Under the pieces are notes generated by a model. It was not told the origin of the DNA. It saw nothing but the letters and a program-made list of their open reading frames with translations, and searched no databases. Shown here piece by piece: positions 1-12,140 of a DNA stretch of 64,000 nt. Source of the DNA: Paragyromitra xinjiangensis (Eukaryota; Ascomycota; Pezizomycetes; Pezizales; Discinaceae); assembly GCA_038503065.1 (NCBI GenBank), contig JBCAMK010000017.1, positions 1,178,001 through 1,242,000 of the forward strand. The letters are read 5' to 3'. How positions within the stretch are numbered: position 1 is the first letter of the stretch; every line of letters begins with the position of its first letter. A program made the translations under genes and the position numbers.

Positions 1-235
1 GGTGGTTCCACAATGGACATGATATAAACCTATCATAAAGAATCAGACTCCGAAAAAAGAAAGTAGACTTGGGAAGTAAAAAGAGGCCTTGTTTTCACAT
101 ACTTCAACTTCAGCCTCGCCAACTATTCTCATCACCCAGCTGCTTTGCAATACCGTTATAAGCTTCTACTAGCACATACCTTTTCGACCCTTTGAAACAC
201 CAAATCTGCTAGGCGACTTTTTGTGTTCGAACACG
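1..235. other. 5' flank of NACHT-ankyrin gene
   Basis: Non-coding lead-in to the STAND gene that starts at 236. I see no other gene or repeat here. Confidence 0.4.
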
Positions 236-3200
236 ATGACTAACAAAAAGAAAGTAGTTGCGAATATCCTGTCGTTCCAGGGTCGGCTAAAGGGAGTGAA
301 GCAGAGAGTAGAAAATAAGTTTCTACTCCTCAGGCCTTCAAGCCCCTCATCACCGCTTTCGCCTTCCTCTTCGCTCAATGCAAATACAAGCTCGGTATTA
401 CATGGAAGCCAAACACAGACCTCTTCAGCGGCACAAATTACTGCTGTAGCTGCTATCCCTGCTCACGGTGTCCCGGGAGCGGCATCCGCACCATCCTCCA
501 CGCCCTCCTCTTCAAGCGCGAATACAAGCTTGGTGTCGCATGGGGGTCAGACGTATGTTGCCTCATCAGCACAAATCACTGCCGCGCCCGTTATAGCTAC
601 TCCTAGTGTCCCAGGAACAAGTTCTGGGGTAGTATTACAGATGGTGCCTGCGAAGTATGATCTTGTATTAAATTCTTTTAAGATCTCTATTGACTAGGTG
701 TGCAATTATAGTACAATAAAGTCTTTATGGGAGCAAGCTGTTGATAAATTGACCTCGGAGGATCGGAATACATTCAATTTCAGTGACCCTGACAAGCGTA
801 ATACGCTTTCGGAAGTGATTCAAGCAGTTAGGGTTAAAAAAGAACAATGCATTGATAAGCAATGGAAGTTTCGCAAACAGAATGGAGAGGAGGTAGTTTT
901 GAGAAATGTCGTAGATAGCCTTCTGGCTCGCTTGGGTAGATATGCTGCTATCGGGGACATTGCTATCCAGCACAGCCCTGGTGGCGGTGTTGCTTTGGCT
1001 TGGGCCGGATTTAGGTTTCTCTTACAGGTAAGTGGGTAATCGATTGACCCCCCTGTATATTCACTAACAGTGTTTGGCCCTGGTTAGATTGCTCTTAATG
1101 ATACAGAAACGTGGTCCAATATTTTCACGGCTTTGGAATATATCACTCACACATTGAGCCGATGTGCTATTTACGAGTTTCTTTATGTTAAAAACTCTAG
1201 TCAACTTGAGTCTGCCCAGCATCTTGTTAGTTCCTTGCCAGATTTATATGCGTCTATCCTGAAATATCTCTGTGCTTCGAAACGCTTCTTCGGATCTAAT
1301 ACTGCTGGTAATTCCTGTCATTTAATTCCCTGGTGAAATAAGAACTTCTTACTGATACCTTGGTATAAAGTCCGAATTGTTAGGGGCGCTTTGAGCCCAT
1401 ATATCATTACCTTTCAACCTCTAATCGACGAGATAAAAACCCAAGAAACAAGAGTAGAAAAAGATGCTCGAGTGGCTGCTGAAGAGGGTTAGACTCCTCT
1501 GCCATTTATTATCGAGGTATTTCTAATAGCAAATGGGTGTTTTTAGTTCAACACTTGGCGATCCTAGCAGCCGATCAGCAGAGTTTTGGTGTGCATATGT
1601 ATCCTGGTAAAATTAAAGTTGAAGGTGTGTCTAACGTACGAGCTCAATAGACCAGAGAAATCGAACAGAAAAGTTGCGGCATATTCTGGAGGGAATGCAG
1701 TTGCCACTGTCGGAGATTACGTTGGGTGTCGTTGAAGTTCGTCAACAGATTCAGCAAGGGTTTGAAGGTCAGTACTTTATTTTGTTCCTCTCTTTGCTGT
1801 AGAGCATGTAAAATATGATGGTACTTAGCTTACAATTACTACATCAGGCCAGGGAAACCAGAACAGAGCGATACAGCATGCAGTGGAAGAAACAAAAGAG
1901 CATATAAAGATTAAGGATACGGAAGCACGTCTAGCATATAATGGTATATAAATGTTTCCCTAACATTTTTTGCTTGTGCTGGGGGAAAGTTGTCGGAAAA
2001 TAGTTCGTGGAAGTTTGCAATCACTAACTTTAATAGACAAAGAACGATTGGAGATACTCATGTGGCTGTCGAAGATCACTTTTGAAGATCACCACACGTT
2101 CGTTTGCTCAGATCGGCTTGCCGGAACTGGCGAGTGGTTGCCCCAGAAACCCGAGTTTGGGGAATGGCACAACTCCATGTCTTCTTCAATACTTTGGCTA
2201 CACGGTATTGGTAAGTTTCTCTGTTGTCTTTTATGTCTTGCCGAATACTGTCTGATATCTAGCGTTGGTAGCCGGGGCCGGCAAGACTAAACTTGCGTCA
2301 GTCCACCCCTGACACTAACAATGGGACAAACTAACATTTTGCTTAGGTCTTTCATCATTGATACATTTCGGGACAAGAAAAGAGACGGAGACGCATTAGC
2401 ATACTTTTATTGCAATTACAAAGAAGACGAAAGGCGGGATCCCGAGTGTATTCTCAGATCGATTGTCAAACAGCTTTCAACCGTTAGGCCTGGATCTACT
2501 TTACCGAAGTCGTTGGTTTCACTTTACCGAGAACGGAAGAGAGATGGCTTCAAAGCAGGCCCCCCTCAGATAGGCGAGAGTAAAGGCCTAATCTTGGGAT
2601 TGGCGGAGGCTTATAAGCGGACTGTCATTGTGATCGACGCACTCGATGAGTGTGAAAAAGAGACCAGGCATAAACTTTTAAGCGTGTTGCAGTGTGTCCT
2701 CAGCGAATCAAAAGGCCTAGTTAAAGTCTTTGTCACAAGCCGAGATGACGACGATATTGTACTACACCTCGATGGATTACCAAACGTTTACATTAAGTCC
2801 AGCGATAACCACAGTGACATCTACAACTACATAACAACTGAGGTAGAAAAGCGTATCCGGGAGAAGAAAATCCTGCGTGGTTTTGTCACACAGGCTTTGA
2901 AGGAACTCATCATATCAACTCTCATCAAAGGCGCCCATGGAATGTACGTACGATACGCATCTAAGTTTACATCGAAACATGAACCAGTTCAACTAATTTC
3001 TGTTAGGTTTTTGTGGGTTCATTTACAGATTCTCAGTATCTGCAGGGAGAAGACGGCTACCACCGTCGAAAAGGCTTTGACGAGGCTGCCTAGTGATTTG
3101 AAGCAGACCTTCTTGGAAATCTTAGCAAGAATTGAGGTCCAGACCGATGACAGCTCATTCCTAGCTAGGAAGGCACTCGTATTCATTATGTGTGCTCAAC

Positions 3201-4420
3201 GACCCCTCTCGCCGAACGAGTTGATCGAAGCTCTCTATATCGAGCCAACAGAAATGGAATGGAAAATAGACGATAGCTTAACAGAGATGACAATCCTTGA
3301 TGTGTGTCAGAATCTTGTCGTAATTGACATGAGCGAAACTGTTCATGTATTGCGATTCGCCCACTTGTCGGTTCAAGATTTCCTGCAGGAGCAGTTCGGT
3401 CTTTCTCGAGGTCACTCACAAGTTGCGGAAGTTTGTCTTACATTTCTTTGTTGGCCAAACCATGCAAATGAGAACCCCAAGCTTGGAGGGGAAATGACGA
3501 AGTCGCACGCTTTTGCAGATTACTCCACAAAGAACTGGGCGGTGCACGTTCGATTGTCCGACACAACGGTCGGTGGGTCTCTGATGGAATTGCAAAAGGA
3601 GTTTTTGAGCCCTGGACCAGCCTATACAGCCTGGTGCTTAAATTTGGGGTTTGAAAAGGGGAACTTCTACAATTTCTATGCCGTTACGCCTGAGGGCTTT
3701 CCGGTTGCTCCACTGTTGGTAGCGTGCTACTATAGGCTTTTGGATATCTGCAAATATCTTCTGAGCGTGCTTCAAGAGGGAGGGGCGGGCGTTAACTGCA
3801 GAGACAAATACGGTCGGACACCCTTGTTAATAGCAGCGGAGGGAAAGTGCGAGGAATTGGTTCAGATATTACTCCAGGTAGACGGAGTGGATGTGAATTG
3901 TAAGGATTATATTGGCTTGACGCCACTGTTTTGGGCAGTGCGAAAAGGATACATAAGAATTGCGAGGCAGCTACTTCAAGAACAGAGGGTAGACATCAAT
4001 TGCAGGGACGGTGTGGGCCGAACATTGTTGTCGACGGCAGCGGAGAACGGAGACGAAGGACTGGTCAAACTGTTGCTTCAGGAGAAGAGGGTAAATGTGA
4101 ATTGCAAGGACCAGTTTGGGTTGACACCGCTGTGTTTGGCAGTGCAAAAAGGACATACGGGGATTGTGAGACAACTACTTGGGAGGAAAGCAAGGGCCGA
4201 TTGCAAGGACAGATATGGCCGGTCACTCCTTTCAGTAGCCAAACGGAACAGTTGCGAATCTATTGTTGAGTTGTTACGGCAAGCGGAGATAGATTTGGAC
4301 TATGGTGATTCAATGCTATTACGTAACAACCGATTTCTGGTGCCAGATCGAACCCGATTTCGGGTATTAAATTTAAAATGGCAACCACATATCAGCAACC
4401 CATCCAGACCCCCCCCCTAA
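236..4420 (+). CDS. NACHT-ankyrin STAND (NLR-like) protein, 3' end cut by a transposon
   Basis: Exons read by eye: 236-654, 712-1027, 1088-1307, 1371-1487, 1547-1588, 1651-1767, 1848-1943, 2037-2210, 2272-2296, 2347-2943, 3007-4420; all phases agree (about 1178 aa). After a Ser/Thr-rich start, residues about 140-370 match the fungal NACHT_N domain (tryptophan motif LWEQAV, then DIAIQ and WAGFRFLLQ). The NACHT P-loop AGAGKT sits across the 25-nt exon at 2272-2296 (residue about 505) and Walker B is VIVIDALDE (about 600). About six ankyrin repeats follow from residue 970. Proteins of this class are signal-sensing NTPases in fungal non-self recognition. In-frame TAGs at 695 and 1490 fall in introns. 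From 4322 onward the frame is read from the inserted element, so the last 33 residues are not ankyrin. The original gene probably continued into 5222-6811. Confidence 0.82.
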
Positions 4421-5219
4421 TTATATATAAGGAGACATATAATAACCTAAATATTATCTTCAGCACATGTGTAAAAAATCATAGCCACTACTGACTGTGT
4501 TATGGGCTGTAGAGTTTACCCTCATTTTACCATACAAAACCACCCTTCATCTATATCTCCCCCAGCCATGCTAGGTGGTAACTTTCGCCACCTCTACATG
4601 AGTCTTACTTATGTCCTATTGATAACTAGCAATGAGCCTGAGCCTTTCTCTATCCCAATAGTCACTATTATGCCTGCAAAAATCGTGGTTTTTTGCCATT
4701 TCCTGCACTTAGGATCATTTCCAGTGAAATTTAAGTTTCATAAATGGTGTTTTTTTAACTTGAAAATCAAGTCAGAGGTTAGTACTATTACCTCCCTTGT
4801 TACAAGTATACGGGCTCTTGGAACTAGTAATGAAAAACGGAAAACATAGCATTTTATAATAATGAGCAATAGGAGAGATAACTTGTGAGTTCCCAGCCAT
4901 GTCGCAGGCCTCTAATATAGCCTAACAGCTCCACACTCTGTCAAAAAACACCACTGATCTATGCTAGGGGATAGGCACCATGTTATTGTCTGCTAGTTAA
5001 GCTGCTTCTCAAGGGGGTGACCTAGAAGGCACACAGGTACCACAAAGGCTACAAATCCAGCAAAATTGTGCATCTACTTTGCCTAGGTGATGAAAGAGGG
5101 GTTAATTTGTTTTTAATTTAGCTAGGACATTTAATTGAAGCATGGTTGTTGAGAAACTCGTCATTTTTTCACTTTTTGGTAGCAGAATTTGGGTGCGATA
5201 TCGAACCCAATCGGTTACG
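4322..5219. mobile_element. TA-flanked 898-bp element inserted in ankyrin coding sequence (Tc1/mariner-like, non-autonomous)
   Basis: The ends are CGTAACAACCGATTT on the left and, reverse-complemented, CGTAACCGATTGGG on the right, an imperfect inverted repeat. Each end is flanked by TA (4320-4321 and 5220-5221), as expected for a Tc1/mariner-type target duplication. No transposase ORF is visible inside. Near the right end is the palindrome-like block GGGTGCGATATCGAACCC, related to ATCGAACCC near the left end. Removing the element with one TA joins the ankyrin frame upstream to the ankyrin frame downstream. Assignment to the superfamily rests only on the TA and the termini. Confidence 0.6.
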
Positions 5220-5390
5220 TACCAGGGGATAGGCCGCCGTAATTACGGCTAGTAACGGAAGGAGAGAATGTGGAAGCCATGAGGGAGCTACTTCAAAAGG
5301 GGGAATTGGACGTCAATAATAGGAACGAGAACGGCCAAACACCGCTATCGATAGCGGCAGAGAATGGAAACCAAAAGGTGGTCGAAGTCC

Positions 5391-5706
5391 TACTTCAGTC
5401 GGAAGATGTGGATGTGAATTGTCCGGATTCTAAAGATCAGACGCCGCTGCATTTAGCAACGAGAGGCGGGCATATAAAGGTCATGAGGCAACTACTTCGG
5501 AGGGAGGTGGACTTCGGGTGCAAGAACAGTAAAGGCCAAACACCGCTATCGATAGCAGCAGAGAATGGAAACCGAAAGGCGGTCAAAGTCCTACTTCAGT
5601 CGGAAGATGTGGATGTGAATTGTCCGGATTCTAAAGATCGGACGCCGTTGCATTTGGCAACGAGAGGCGGGCATATAAAGGTCATGAGACAACTACTTCG
5701 GAAGGA
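5391..5706 (+). repeat. Near-identical 201-bp tandem units inside the ankyrin region
   Basis: The stretch 5391-5505 recurs at 5592-5706 with only a few changes, a period of 201 bp, or two ankyrin repeats (67 aa). Weaker copies continue downstream with the core GGCGGGCATATA. Such DNA-level identity between repeats is known from fungal NLR repeat domains that evolve by unequal exchange. Confidence 0.7.
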
Positions 5707-6604
5707 GGTGGACCCCGAGTGCAAGAACAGTAAAGGCCAAACGCCCCTATTGATAGCGGCGGAGAGCGGAAACCAACTAGCGGTCGAAGTGCTACTCCAG
5801 TCGGAGGGTGTGGATGTGGATGTGAATTGTCGGGGTCGCAACAATCAGACACCACTGCATGTGGCAACGAGAGGCGGGCATATAGAGGTTATGAGACAAC
5901 TACTCCGGAGAGAAGCGGACCCCGATTGTAAGGATAGCGAAGGCCAAACGCCCCTATTGATAGCGGTGGAGAGCGGAAACCAATTAGCGGTCGAAGTGCT
6001 ACTTCAGTTGGAGGATGTGGATGTGAATTGTCTGGATTCCGAAGATCGGACACCACTGCATTTGGCAACGAGAGGCGGGCATATAGAGGTCATGAGGCAA
6101 CTATTTCAGAGAGGAGTGGATGTTAATTGCAGGGACGAAAATTGCAGGACACCCGTGTCGATAGCGGCGATGAAAGGAAATCAAGCAGCGGTCGAAGCAC
6201 TACTCCAGGTAGAGGGTGTGGATGTGAACTGTAAGGACCGCCTTGGTCGGACACCACTCTCTTGGGCGACAAGCAAAGGACGTACAGAGATCGTGAGGCA
6301 ACTTCTTAGGAAGGGAGAAGTGGACATCAACTGCAAAGACGAAGACGGTCGGACACCTCTATCAATAGCGGCGGAGAATGGGAGCATGGCTTTGGTTGAA
6401 GCATTTCTGCAAACGGAATTGGTGGATGTGAACTGTAAGGATCACCTTGGTCGAACACCGCTCTTGCAAGCGATAAACGGGGGGCATATAGAGGTTGTAA
6501 AGCAGTTACTCAAGAGGAAGGATGCCAATTGCGAGGACGAAAACGGTCCGATATCTCTATTAGAGGCGGTAAAGATGGTGGAGGCCAGAAATTTACGGAT
6601 GAAC

Positions 6605-6800
6605 CTGCAGCGGGAGCGGCGGAGGCGGGAGAGGCGGGAGCGGCGGAGGCGGGAGAGGTGGGAGAGGCGGGAGCGGGAGAGGCGGGAGCGGTGGGAGCGG
6701 AAGGCGGCAGGAGCGGGAACGGCAGTAGCAGGGGCGGCAGGAGTGAGGGCGGCAAGGGTAGGGGCGGCGGGGGCGGGAGCAGTGGGAGCAGTGGGAGCAG
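6605..6800 (+). repeat. GC-rich minisatellite (GGGAGCGGCGGAGGC-like) coding the ORF tail
   Basis: Degenerate tandem copies of a G-rich 6-15 bp motif (GGGAGCGG, GGCGGGAG). In the reading frame they give an RRERRERR tract and then an AGAAGV-like tract. The purine-rich G runs could form G-quadruplexes. The repeat looks expandable and makes the true C-terminus uncertain. Confidence 0.7.
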
Positions 6801-6811
6801 CGGCTTCTTAG

Positions 6812-7738
6812 TGATGATAGCGATTTTCTTCCTGGTGGGTCATAATTTTGGGGAATCCCAGGAAAACCAACCGAAAGAGAGCCAAGAGTGGGAGGGCACA
6901 TATGCAGTCTGGAGTTAGTAGCTCTGCCCGTGGCTGGACTATCTAGTTGTATATATATTGTGTTGCAGCAATGCAAGGGAAGACTAGACATATTCCCGTT
7001 TTCTTTAAGGCCGTTTGGGTAGGGTAGTTGGAGGTTTTGGTATCATGTGATATGTTAAAGGCAGCCATTTCTTTATTGGTTTCTTAGGCAGGAGTTGTAA
7101 CAAGGTTTTCGTCCCCGCTTTTATACGAGTATTTCTCTTCTATTACGTCTTTGATAAAGCTACAATTGCGGGAGATCAACGAGTACTGGAATCTAAGATA
7201 GTAAGGCTTGGTATCCAAGGTCAGTATTTCCTCCATGTTCCTCTGCTATCACCGGTTTACATATTCGAAGTACTAACATGGCGGTCACAAGGTATATGAA
7301 TATAAGTTTGTGAGAAGTCTAGATTAGTGCTTGCGTCGCTGGGGACCGTAGGTTATCGTCTCTTATGCTTGTGGGTCCTATGTTATCACTAGGGATATAT
7401 TGTTTATGTAGTCAAGCCTGGGTCACCTTGGATAACACTTGATAGAGAGGAGATAGAGGCGTGAGTCGTCTTTTTCGCTGTATAGATAAGGATAGCAGTA
7501 TTTCACATGTCTTACACCAGTTTTCCGTGAAGCGCCCTTGGTGCTCGTCTGGTCTTCACTATTCAGTTAGAGGGTCTGTTTAAAACTAAGATAAAGAAAC
7601 TCCTTCTATTTTCCATACTCCATCTCGTGGATTTCACAGAACTACAAGAAAGAAAGAAAGAAAGAAAGGGGAAAAGGTAAAACTCCCGAAAAACCCTATC
7701 ACTATCTAGTTAAGAAAACCGCACCTACAACACCCAAA
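6812..7738. other. Intergenic, no gene recognised
   Basis: Holds the 3' flank of the ankyrin ORF and the 3' flank of the minus-strand gene at 7739. A short AAAG tetranucleotide run lies at about 7645-7668. I see no coding exon that can be supported. Confidence 0.4.
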
Positions 7739-8284
7739 CTAGTCCTCCTCACTATCACTCGCGCCAGCGCCACCCCTAAAACTCATCCTATACATATCAC
7801 TCTTCTTAAACTTCTCAAACGACCACTCATAAACGGTAGTATCCACAAGCTCCGCCTCCGTCCCACCCCAAACATAAACCCTCGCCTCCTTCACCTCTCC
7901 ATCAGCCTTCCCCCACCCCATCACGACTTCCACCCCCTCATCAGTATACAGTCCACTCTCGAACCTCATAATCCTCGCTTCCTGCGGCTCTGTAAGCCCC
8001 GATACGAGATACCCTTCGACGAAGTCCTCTGGTTTGTTGGTTCTGATGACAGCCGGGAAGTCAGCCCATTTGATAGCGTGTCGTTTGTGGCTGTAGAGAG
8101 TTGCGCGAGCCATCTGGTTCTCTTTGAGACATTTGGCTGTAAGCGAGTCGGGGTCCTTAGGGCCAATGATAGAGAAGAGGACGGCGGAGGACATGAGGGA
8201 GCCGTAGACGAAGTATGGGGTTCGTGCTAATGGGATTGGTGGTACGAGGGTATCGGGACCCACGGTGGGGATTTGTTGGACCAT
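7739..8284 (-). CDS. AIG2/gamma-glutamylcyclotransferase-like protein
   Basis: A single-exon 181-aa ORF. The N-terminal motif YFVYGSLM (residues about 24-31) is the glycine-containing substrate loop of the GGCT/AIG2 fold. RFESGLYTDEGVEVV (about 107-121) fits the strand region that carries the acidic catalytic residue in this family. Fungal members are mostly uncharacterised; the fold handles gamma-glutamyl amines or related compounds. The acidic C-terminus (SDSEED) is probably disordered. The ATG at 8284 is the first in frame and precedes the conserved loop by about 23 residues, a normal spacing. Confidence 0.8.
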   Translation of the reverse strand: MVQQIPTVGPDTLVPPIPLARTPYFVYGSLMSSAVLFSIIGPKDPDSLTAKCLKENQMARATLYSHKRHAIKWADFPAVIRTNKPEDFVEGYLVSGLTEPQEARIMRFESGLYTDEGVEVVMGWGKADGEVKEARVYVWGGTEAELVDTTVYEWSFEKFKKSDMYRMSFRGGAGASDSEED

Positions 8285-8980
8285 TTTTGCTGTTGGGGGT
8301 TTTGTGATCTGATTCTTGTTCGAGGTGGGAGGTTGGTGGTGGGTGGAAGGTGGGGTTTTTATTTTCTGGCGTAGGGGAAAGCTTAAATGTGTTGTGGAGC
8401 CCTAGGAGTCAGGTGGTTCGGTTCGGAATAGAATTTGGATAATGGGATTATTGAGTCAATGACTGTTCCGTAAGGTTTAAAACAACGCTCATGGAATGAC
8501 TCTAGGGAGCCGCTAGTAGGAACATCCTTCACTGGGGATCACTCGACTGTCGTTGGAGTCATCTGTAGGGATGACCAGTTTGGAAAGATCTCTTTGCAGG
8601 GTGTCTAGAGCACTCATTTCTATTGGCCTGTTCGAGGGATAACCCAGAATTTAGACTTATTCGGATGATAATAATATTATGGCAATACGAATTAGTCATC
8701 CTGGCAGGCGGCACAGAGCCCCACCACCATCACCAGGGACCGTTCATCTTAGCTATTGGAATTTAAACTTCTAGGGCGAAAAAAAGATTCAAGTTAATTA
8801 TTTTCTTAATGCTTTCCCAAGCCCATATCTCATATCCATTCCATCATTTTTGGACCCCCACCTACCATAAAATACAAAGAAAGCAAAAACACAGCTATGC
8901 GCTACCAGCACAAATCCGAAAAAAAAAACCAGAATACATAACTCCTGCACCACATACATTACGTCTTTTTCTAAATTTCT
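8285..8980. other. Intergenic between AIG2-like gene and IRC22
   Basis: Promoter side of the AIG2-like gene and 3' flank of IRC22. An A-rich run lies near 8920. No gene seen. Confidence 0.4.
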
Positions 8981-9880
8981 CTACTCACCACCCTTCCTGT
9001 TCTTGACACCCTTGGGGGTTCCACTCCTTGCGCGAGCAGCGGAAGGCTTCTTGATGTGATGTTCTGGGATCCAGCTCTCGTCGTACGAACCAGTGGTGGT
9101 AGCGACGGGGACGGGGCGGACGAGACGGACTTGGTCGGTGTTGGTGCGTTTGGTCTTGGGGATGACGGCTGCGAGCCAGGTGTTGTAGACGAAATAGGCG
9201 GAGGCACCGAAGCCGGCTGCGAGGAGGAGGTACAGGAAGAGACTGTTTGGGATGTTAGTGGGGTTCTTGATAAGGGTGGTTGGGGTATGCTTACAGTTGG
9301 GGGTCCAAGAGGGAGGTAGGGGCCTCAACGATGGAGATGGTCTGGTTGTAGGCGGTCAGAGTGACGAAGTGACCCTCGGGGGTCCTGAGGACCATGGCGA
9401 GGTTCAAGATAAGGTCCTGGGGGTGCATTTCGGTGGTGAATTGATACGGCAGGTCAATCTAGGATTAAAGTTGTCAGCCTTGAGCAATTCCAACCATAAT
9501 TGATTTCACCTCTAACCGAAGCTACTAGGGAAAGAAGATGAACATACCTGCTGATCCTTCCCTAGAGTCAACCCAACCTTCAAGCTCGTCAAATTCTTGA
9601 TCGCAGCCCCCTTTTCGGCATTCCACAGACTTCCTCCAATGAACTCAACGCCAACATCACCCTCCTCATAATTAGTCATATGGAGGTTAATCTGCGTCGG
9701 CACGCCATTAACCGCCCTGACTCCGAGCTCCGGAACCGAATTAGCGAAGTTGACACCGACAGTCACATTGAGAGTTCGCGCCTTCTCCGGATCCGGCGCG
9801 ACAGTATTGCCACCGAAGATTTCCGCAGCGGAAGCCAGACCGAGGGTGAGCAGTGGGAGGAGCGTCGAGAGGTACTTCAT
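8981..9880 (-). CDS. IRC22: IRC22-like ER membrane protein (TRAP-alpha/SSR-alpha family)
   Basis: Three exons on the minus strand, 9880-9548, 9458-9295 and 9242-8981, give 252 aa with consistent phases. Residues 1-19 are a signal peptide (MKYLSTLLPLLTLGLASA). The lumenal part has the TRAP-alpha type beta-sandwich pattern, including NYEEGDVGVEFIGGSLW and a second block with LILNLAMVLRTPEGHFVTL. One membrane helix follows (LLFLYLLLAAGFGASAYFV) and a basic cytosolic tail. The family resembles the alpha subunit of the translocon-associated complex and sits in the ER membrane. The gene symbol follows the fungal family name; orthology is inferred from architecture. Confidence 0.8.
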
Positions 9881-11840
9881 GATATCTAACGTGGGTGTTT
9901 AATGTGGGAAGATGGTGGGATGGAGCGAGATGGGTATACGTGGTGAAGGATATATAGTGTACGGAGGAGAATGACGGTTGTCTCGGATGGGGGGGGAAAG
10001 GAGTTGCGGAATTTTTTTGTGCCGGAAGGACACATCTACTTTTACGCACGCCAAGACTTTCGATGCATGGAACTACTGGCCGAAGCTTCGAGAGCGGATG
10101 CTCATCGCGTAACGGAAGCTTTGATGGTCTTCCTGGAGATGAGGAACTTGAACTCAGGGGTAGTTTTCTATTGATGTGCTGGTCGTTAGCTGACGGTAGT
10201 GGTAATAATGCGCCCGTTTGGGAATATTAATTGATTTGATGCTAAGATTACAGGGTTAGGGTTTGCCTTACTAAGAATCTACTTCTTTCTCGCTGGAATA
10301 GTAATCACCCTAACCCAAACAGTAGGATAGATACCGTCTAGAATGAGTCCTTTGACGCTATTGCGCGAATATACCCAACTGCTCATTCAAGGCTAACAAC
10401 CTTGGACCCTATCCCTAAACGTTCAAATCACAAACAGTCTACTCTGTTTGATTATGGTTCGTCATGGGTGTACCACCCGAACTAGCAAGTTCGAAAGAAT
10501 ATTCGATACAGCTATGGAAGCTTAAGGTTTCTCTATGTCTTACATGTGATTTTGTTGTCGAATAAATAACATGGAGATAACGTGAACTAATTTACGGGTT
10601 CGGACAGCTGTCAAGTACGTATCTATAATGTCTACTGCCCGTCAATCCCCTTTCTCGTTTTTGGCTTGTACAAGTTTCGTTTCGAACCTTCTAGATTTTT
10701 TGGGACAAGCTAAAAGAAGCTTGATGCTCCCTTGGAGCAGACGAAGCCACTACATAGTTAAGTTGGCTGTATGCAACTACTTGTCCTCCATCACGTGAAC
10801 CGGAAAACAGCGAGGCGTGTGGCTTCCCAACATACAAAGCAACCCCCCTGTTGTCTGATTCATTTTTTTTCAATAATGAGTTTATTTCTGAAATACACCT
10901 TTAAGAATAGGAGAGACCCTTTATGGGTATTCATACTACGTTTCCGGTTCGTATGCTGGAGGACGAGTATAAGGCTCTAGGCTCCCTCACTAGCCAAACC
11001 TGCACGTGAAAATTTATTATCAATAACGTGCGCACGGCAGCTCCAGGCCAAGGATTAGCAGATATCGGGCTTGGCTAGGCTGAATATTGGATTGTGGGCG
11101 CAGCAGCATACCTCCGATCGGGTATACAACCCCCACGGGGAAACGAGGCTAGGTTTATTGAAGTTTATCACCAGATAGTGAATCGGGGTGGGGCGTCGAG
11201 TCGATATCACATGAGGGTTTCTAATAAATGGGGACGTCCCGTTGGATGAAAAAGATTCTTGGCGGCTTCTGTGACCTTAAGTTTTAAAATCACATTTCAC
11301 TTGAACAAAAAGCATTGACAGGTTTTACACTATACTGAATCGAAATTTGCCGGTTTCTGTAATTATAAGTAACTTTGCTCAGCCGTTTCCTGCTATGCCT
11401 GAGTGTGACTTAAACCAAGCTATCGTAACTAAATAATACCGTTAAAAGCCCTGTAGAGATTTATTACGATGTGTGGGGGTCAGTGGCTGTGAGGGATCCT
11501 TGCTCCAACAACGTTAGTAGGAGCAAAGTCTAAGATAACGGGTTTCCTATGTCGTGTTGGTGGAAGATAGAAAAGTCAGGGATTGTGTGCGGTGAACCAA
11601 ATGAGAGTAGGTGTTGTCTCGAGTCAAACCCAATTAGGCTTAGTGTACTTATTGTGTTCACATCACCAAACCATTGGGGGTAAGTTAGACCCGTTCCATC
11701 CCCTACTGTCTATGGCTGCTGTGAACCGTAGGAGCAAGCTGCAAAGTATGGGCTGGCACGAGACTGGGGTAAGTGTTGGCCTATCTCTACCAGTGTCTGG
11801 CTAAGCCTCTAGAAGCGCAAATCTGCTAAGAGCAACTTAT

Positions 11841-11970
11841 TACCGTATTTACTCGTTGAATCCGTAAGCCACTTCACGACCCCTGGATAAGATAAGATGG
11901 GATAAAACTGTGCGGCTTACGCCGTGGTCGGAGATTCTAGATTTAACGAATTATCTGAGTAAATGCGGTA
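11841..11970. repeat. Imperfect inverted repeat, about 130 bp
   Basis: Left arm TACCGTATTTACTC and right arm GAGTAAATGCGGTA are complementary with one mismatch. Inner blocks CGTAAGCCAC and GCGGCTTACG also pair. It could be an old MITE or a hairpin. No target duplication is clear. Confidence 0.5.
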
Positions 11971-12132
11971 CCACGAATATTACGGTTATGTGATATGTGG
12001 TATCTTAGTGGCTGGGTTAGGACAAGGCGAACAATGATGTGAAATCAACTAATCATAAAAGCGTGTGTGCCCTGCCCCAAAACATTCTAGGGTGGTGCCA
12101 TATATTTTCGTTAATAACGAAGTGGCCTGGAC

Positions 12133-12140
12133 TACATGTA
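12133..12140. promoter_or_regulatory. TACATGTA palindrome, site 1
   Basis: Within the longer palindrome CTACATGTAG. Intergenic, about 960 bp upstream of receptor gene A. Part of a 12-member set; function unknown. Confidence 0.4.

Larger units (their letters stand above)
5222..6811 (+). pseudogene. Ankyrin-repeat ORF, probably the severed 3' part of the NACHT-ankyrin gene
   Basis: Open from 5243 to 6811; the first ATG is at 5279 (510 aa). It holds about 13 ankyrin repeats (pattern D.DGRTPLSIAAENG..), followed by an Arg/Glu-rich and then Ala/Gly-rich tail coded by a GC-rich minisatellite. No NTPase or other domain precedes it. Its frame equals the frame of the upstream NACHT gene if the element at 4322-5219 is taken out; one TAA at 5240-5242 remains, which a single C-to-T change in a CAA codon would explain. 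It may still be expressed as a stand-alone ankyrin protein from 5279. I see no promoter evidence either way. Confidence 0.6.

Noticed and set aside
695..697. In-frame TAG in the NACHT-ankyrin gene
   Set aside because: It lies inside a 57-bp intron (655-711) with GTATGA donor and TTGAC branch; splicing gives the right frame. A second TAG at 1490-1492 is removed by the intron 1488-1546 in the same way.
10205..10330. Weak inverted repeat with GTTTGGG and CCCTAAC blocks
   Set aside because: Arms are short and ends cannot be defined, so it is not called as an element.
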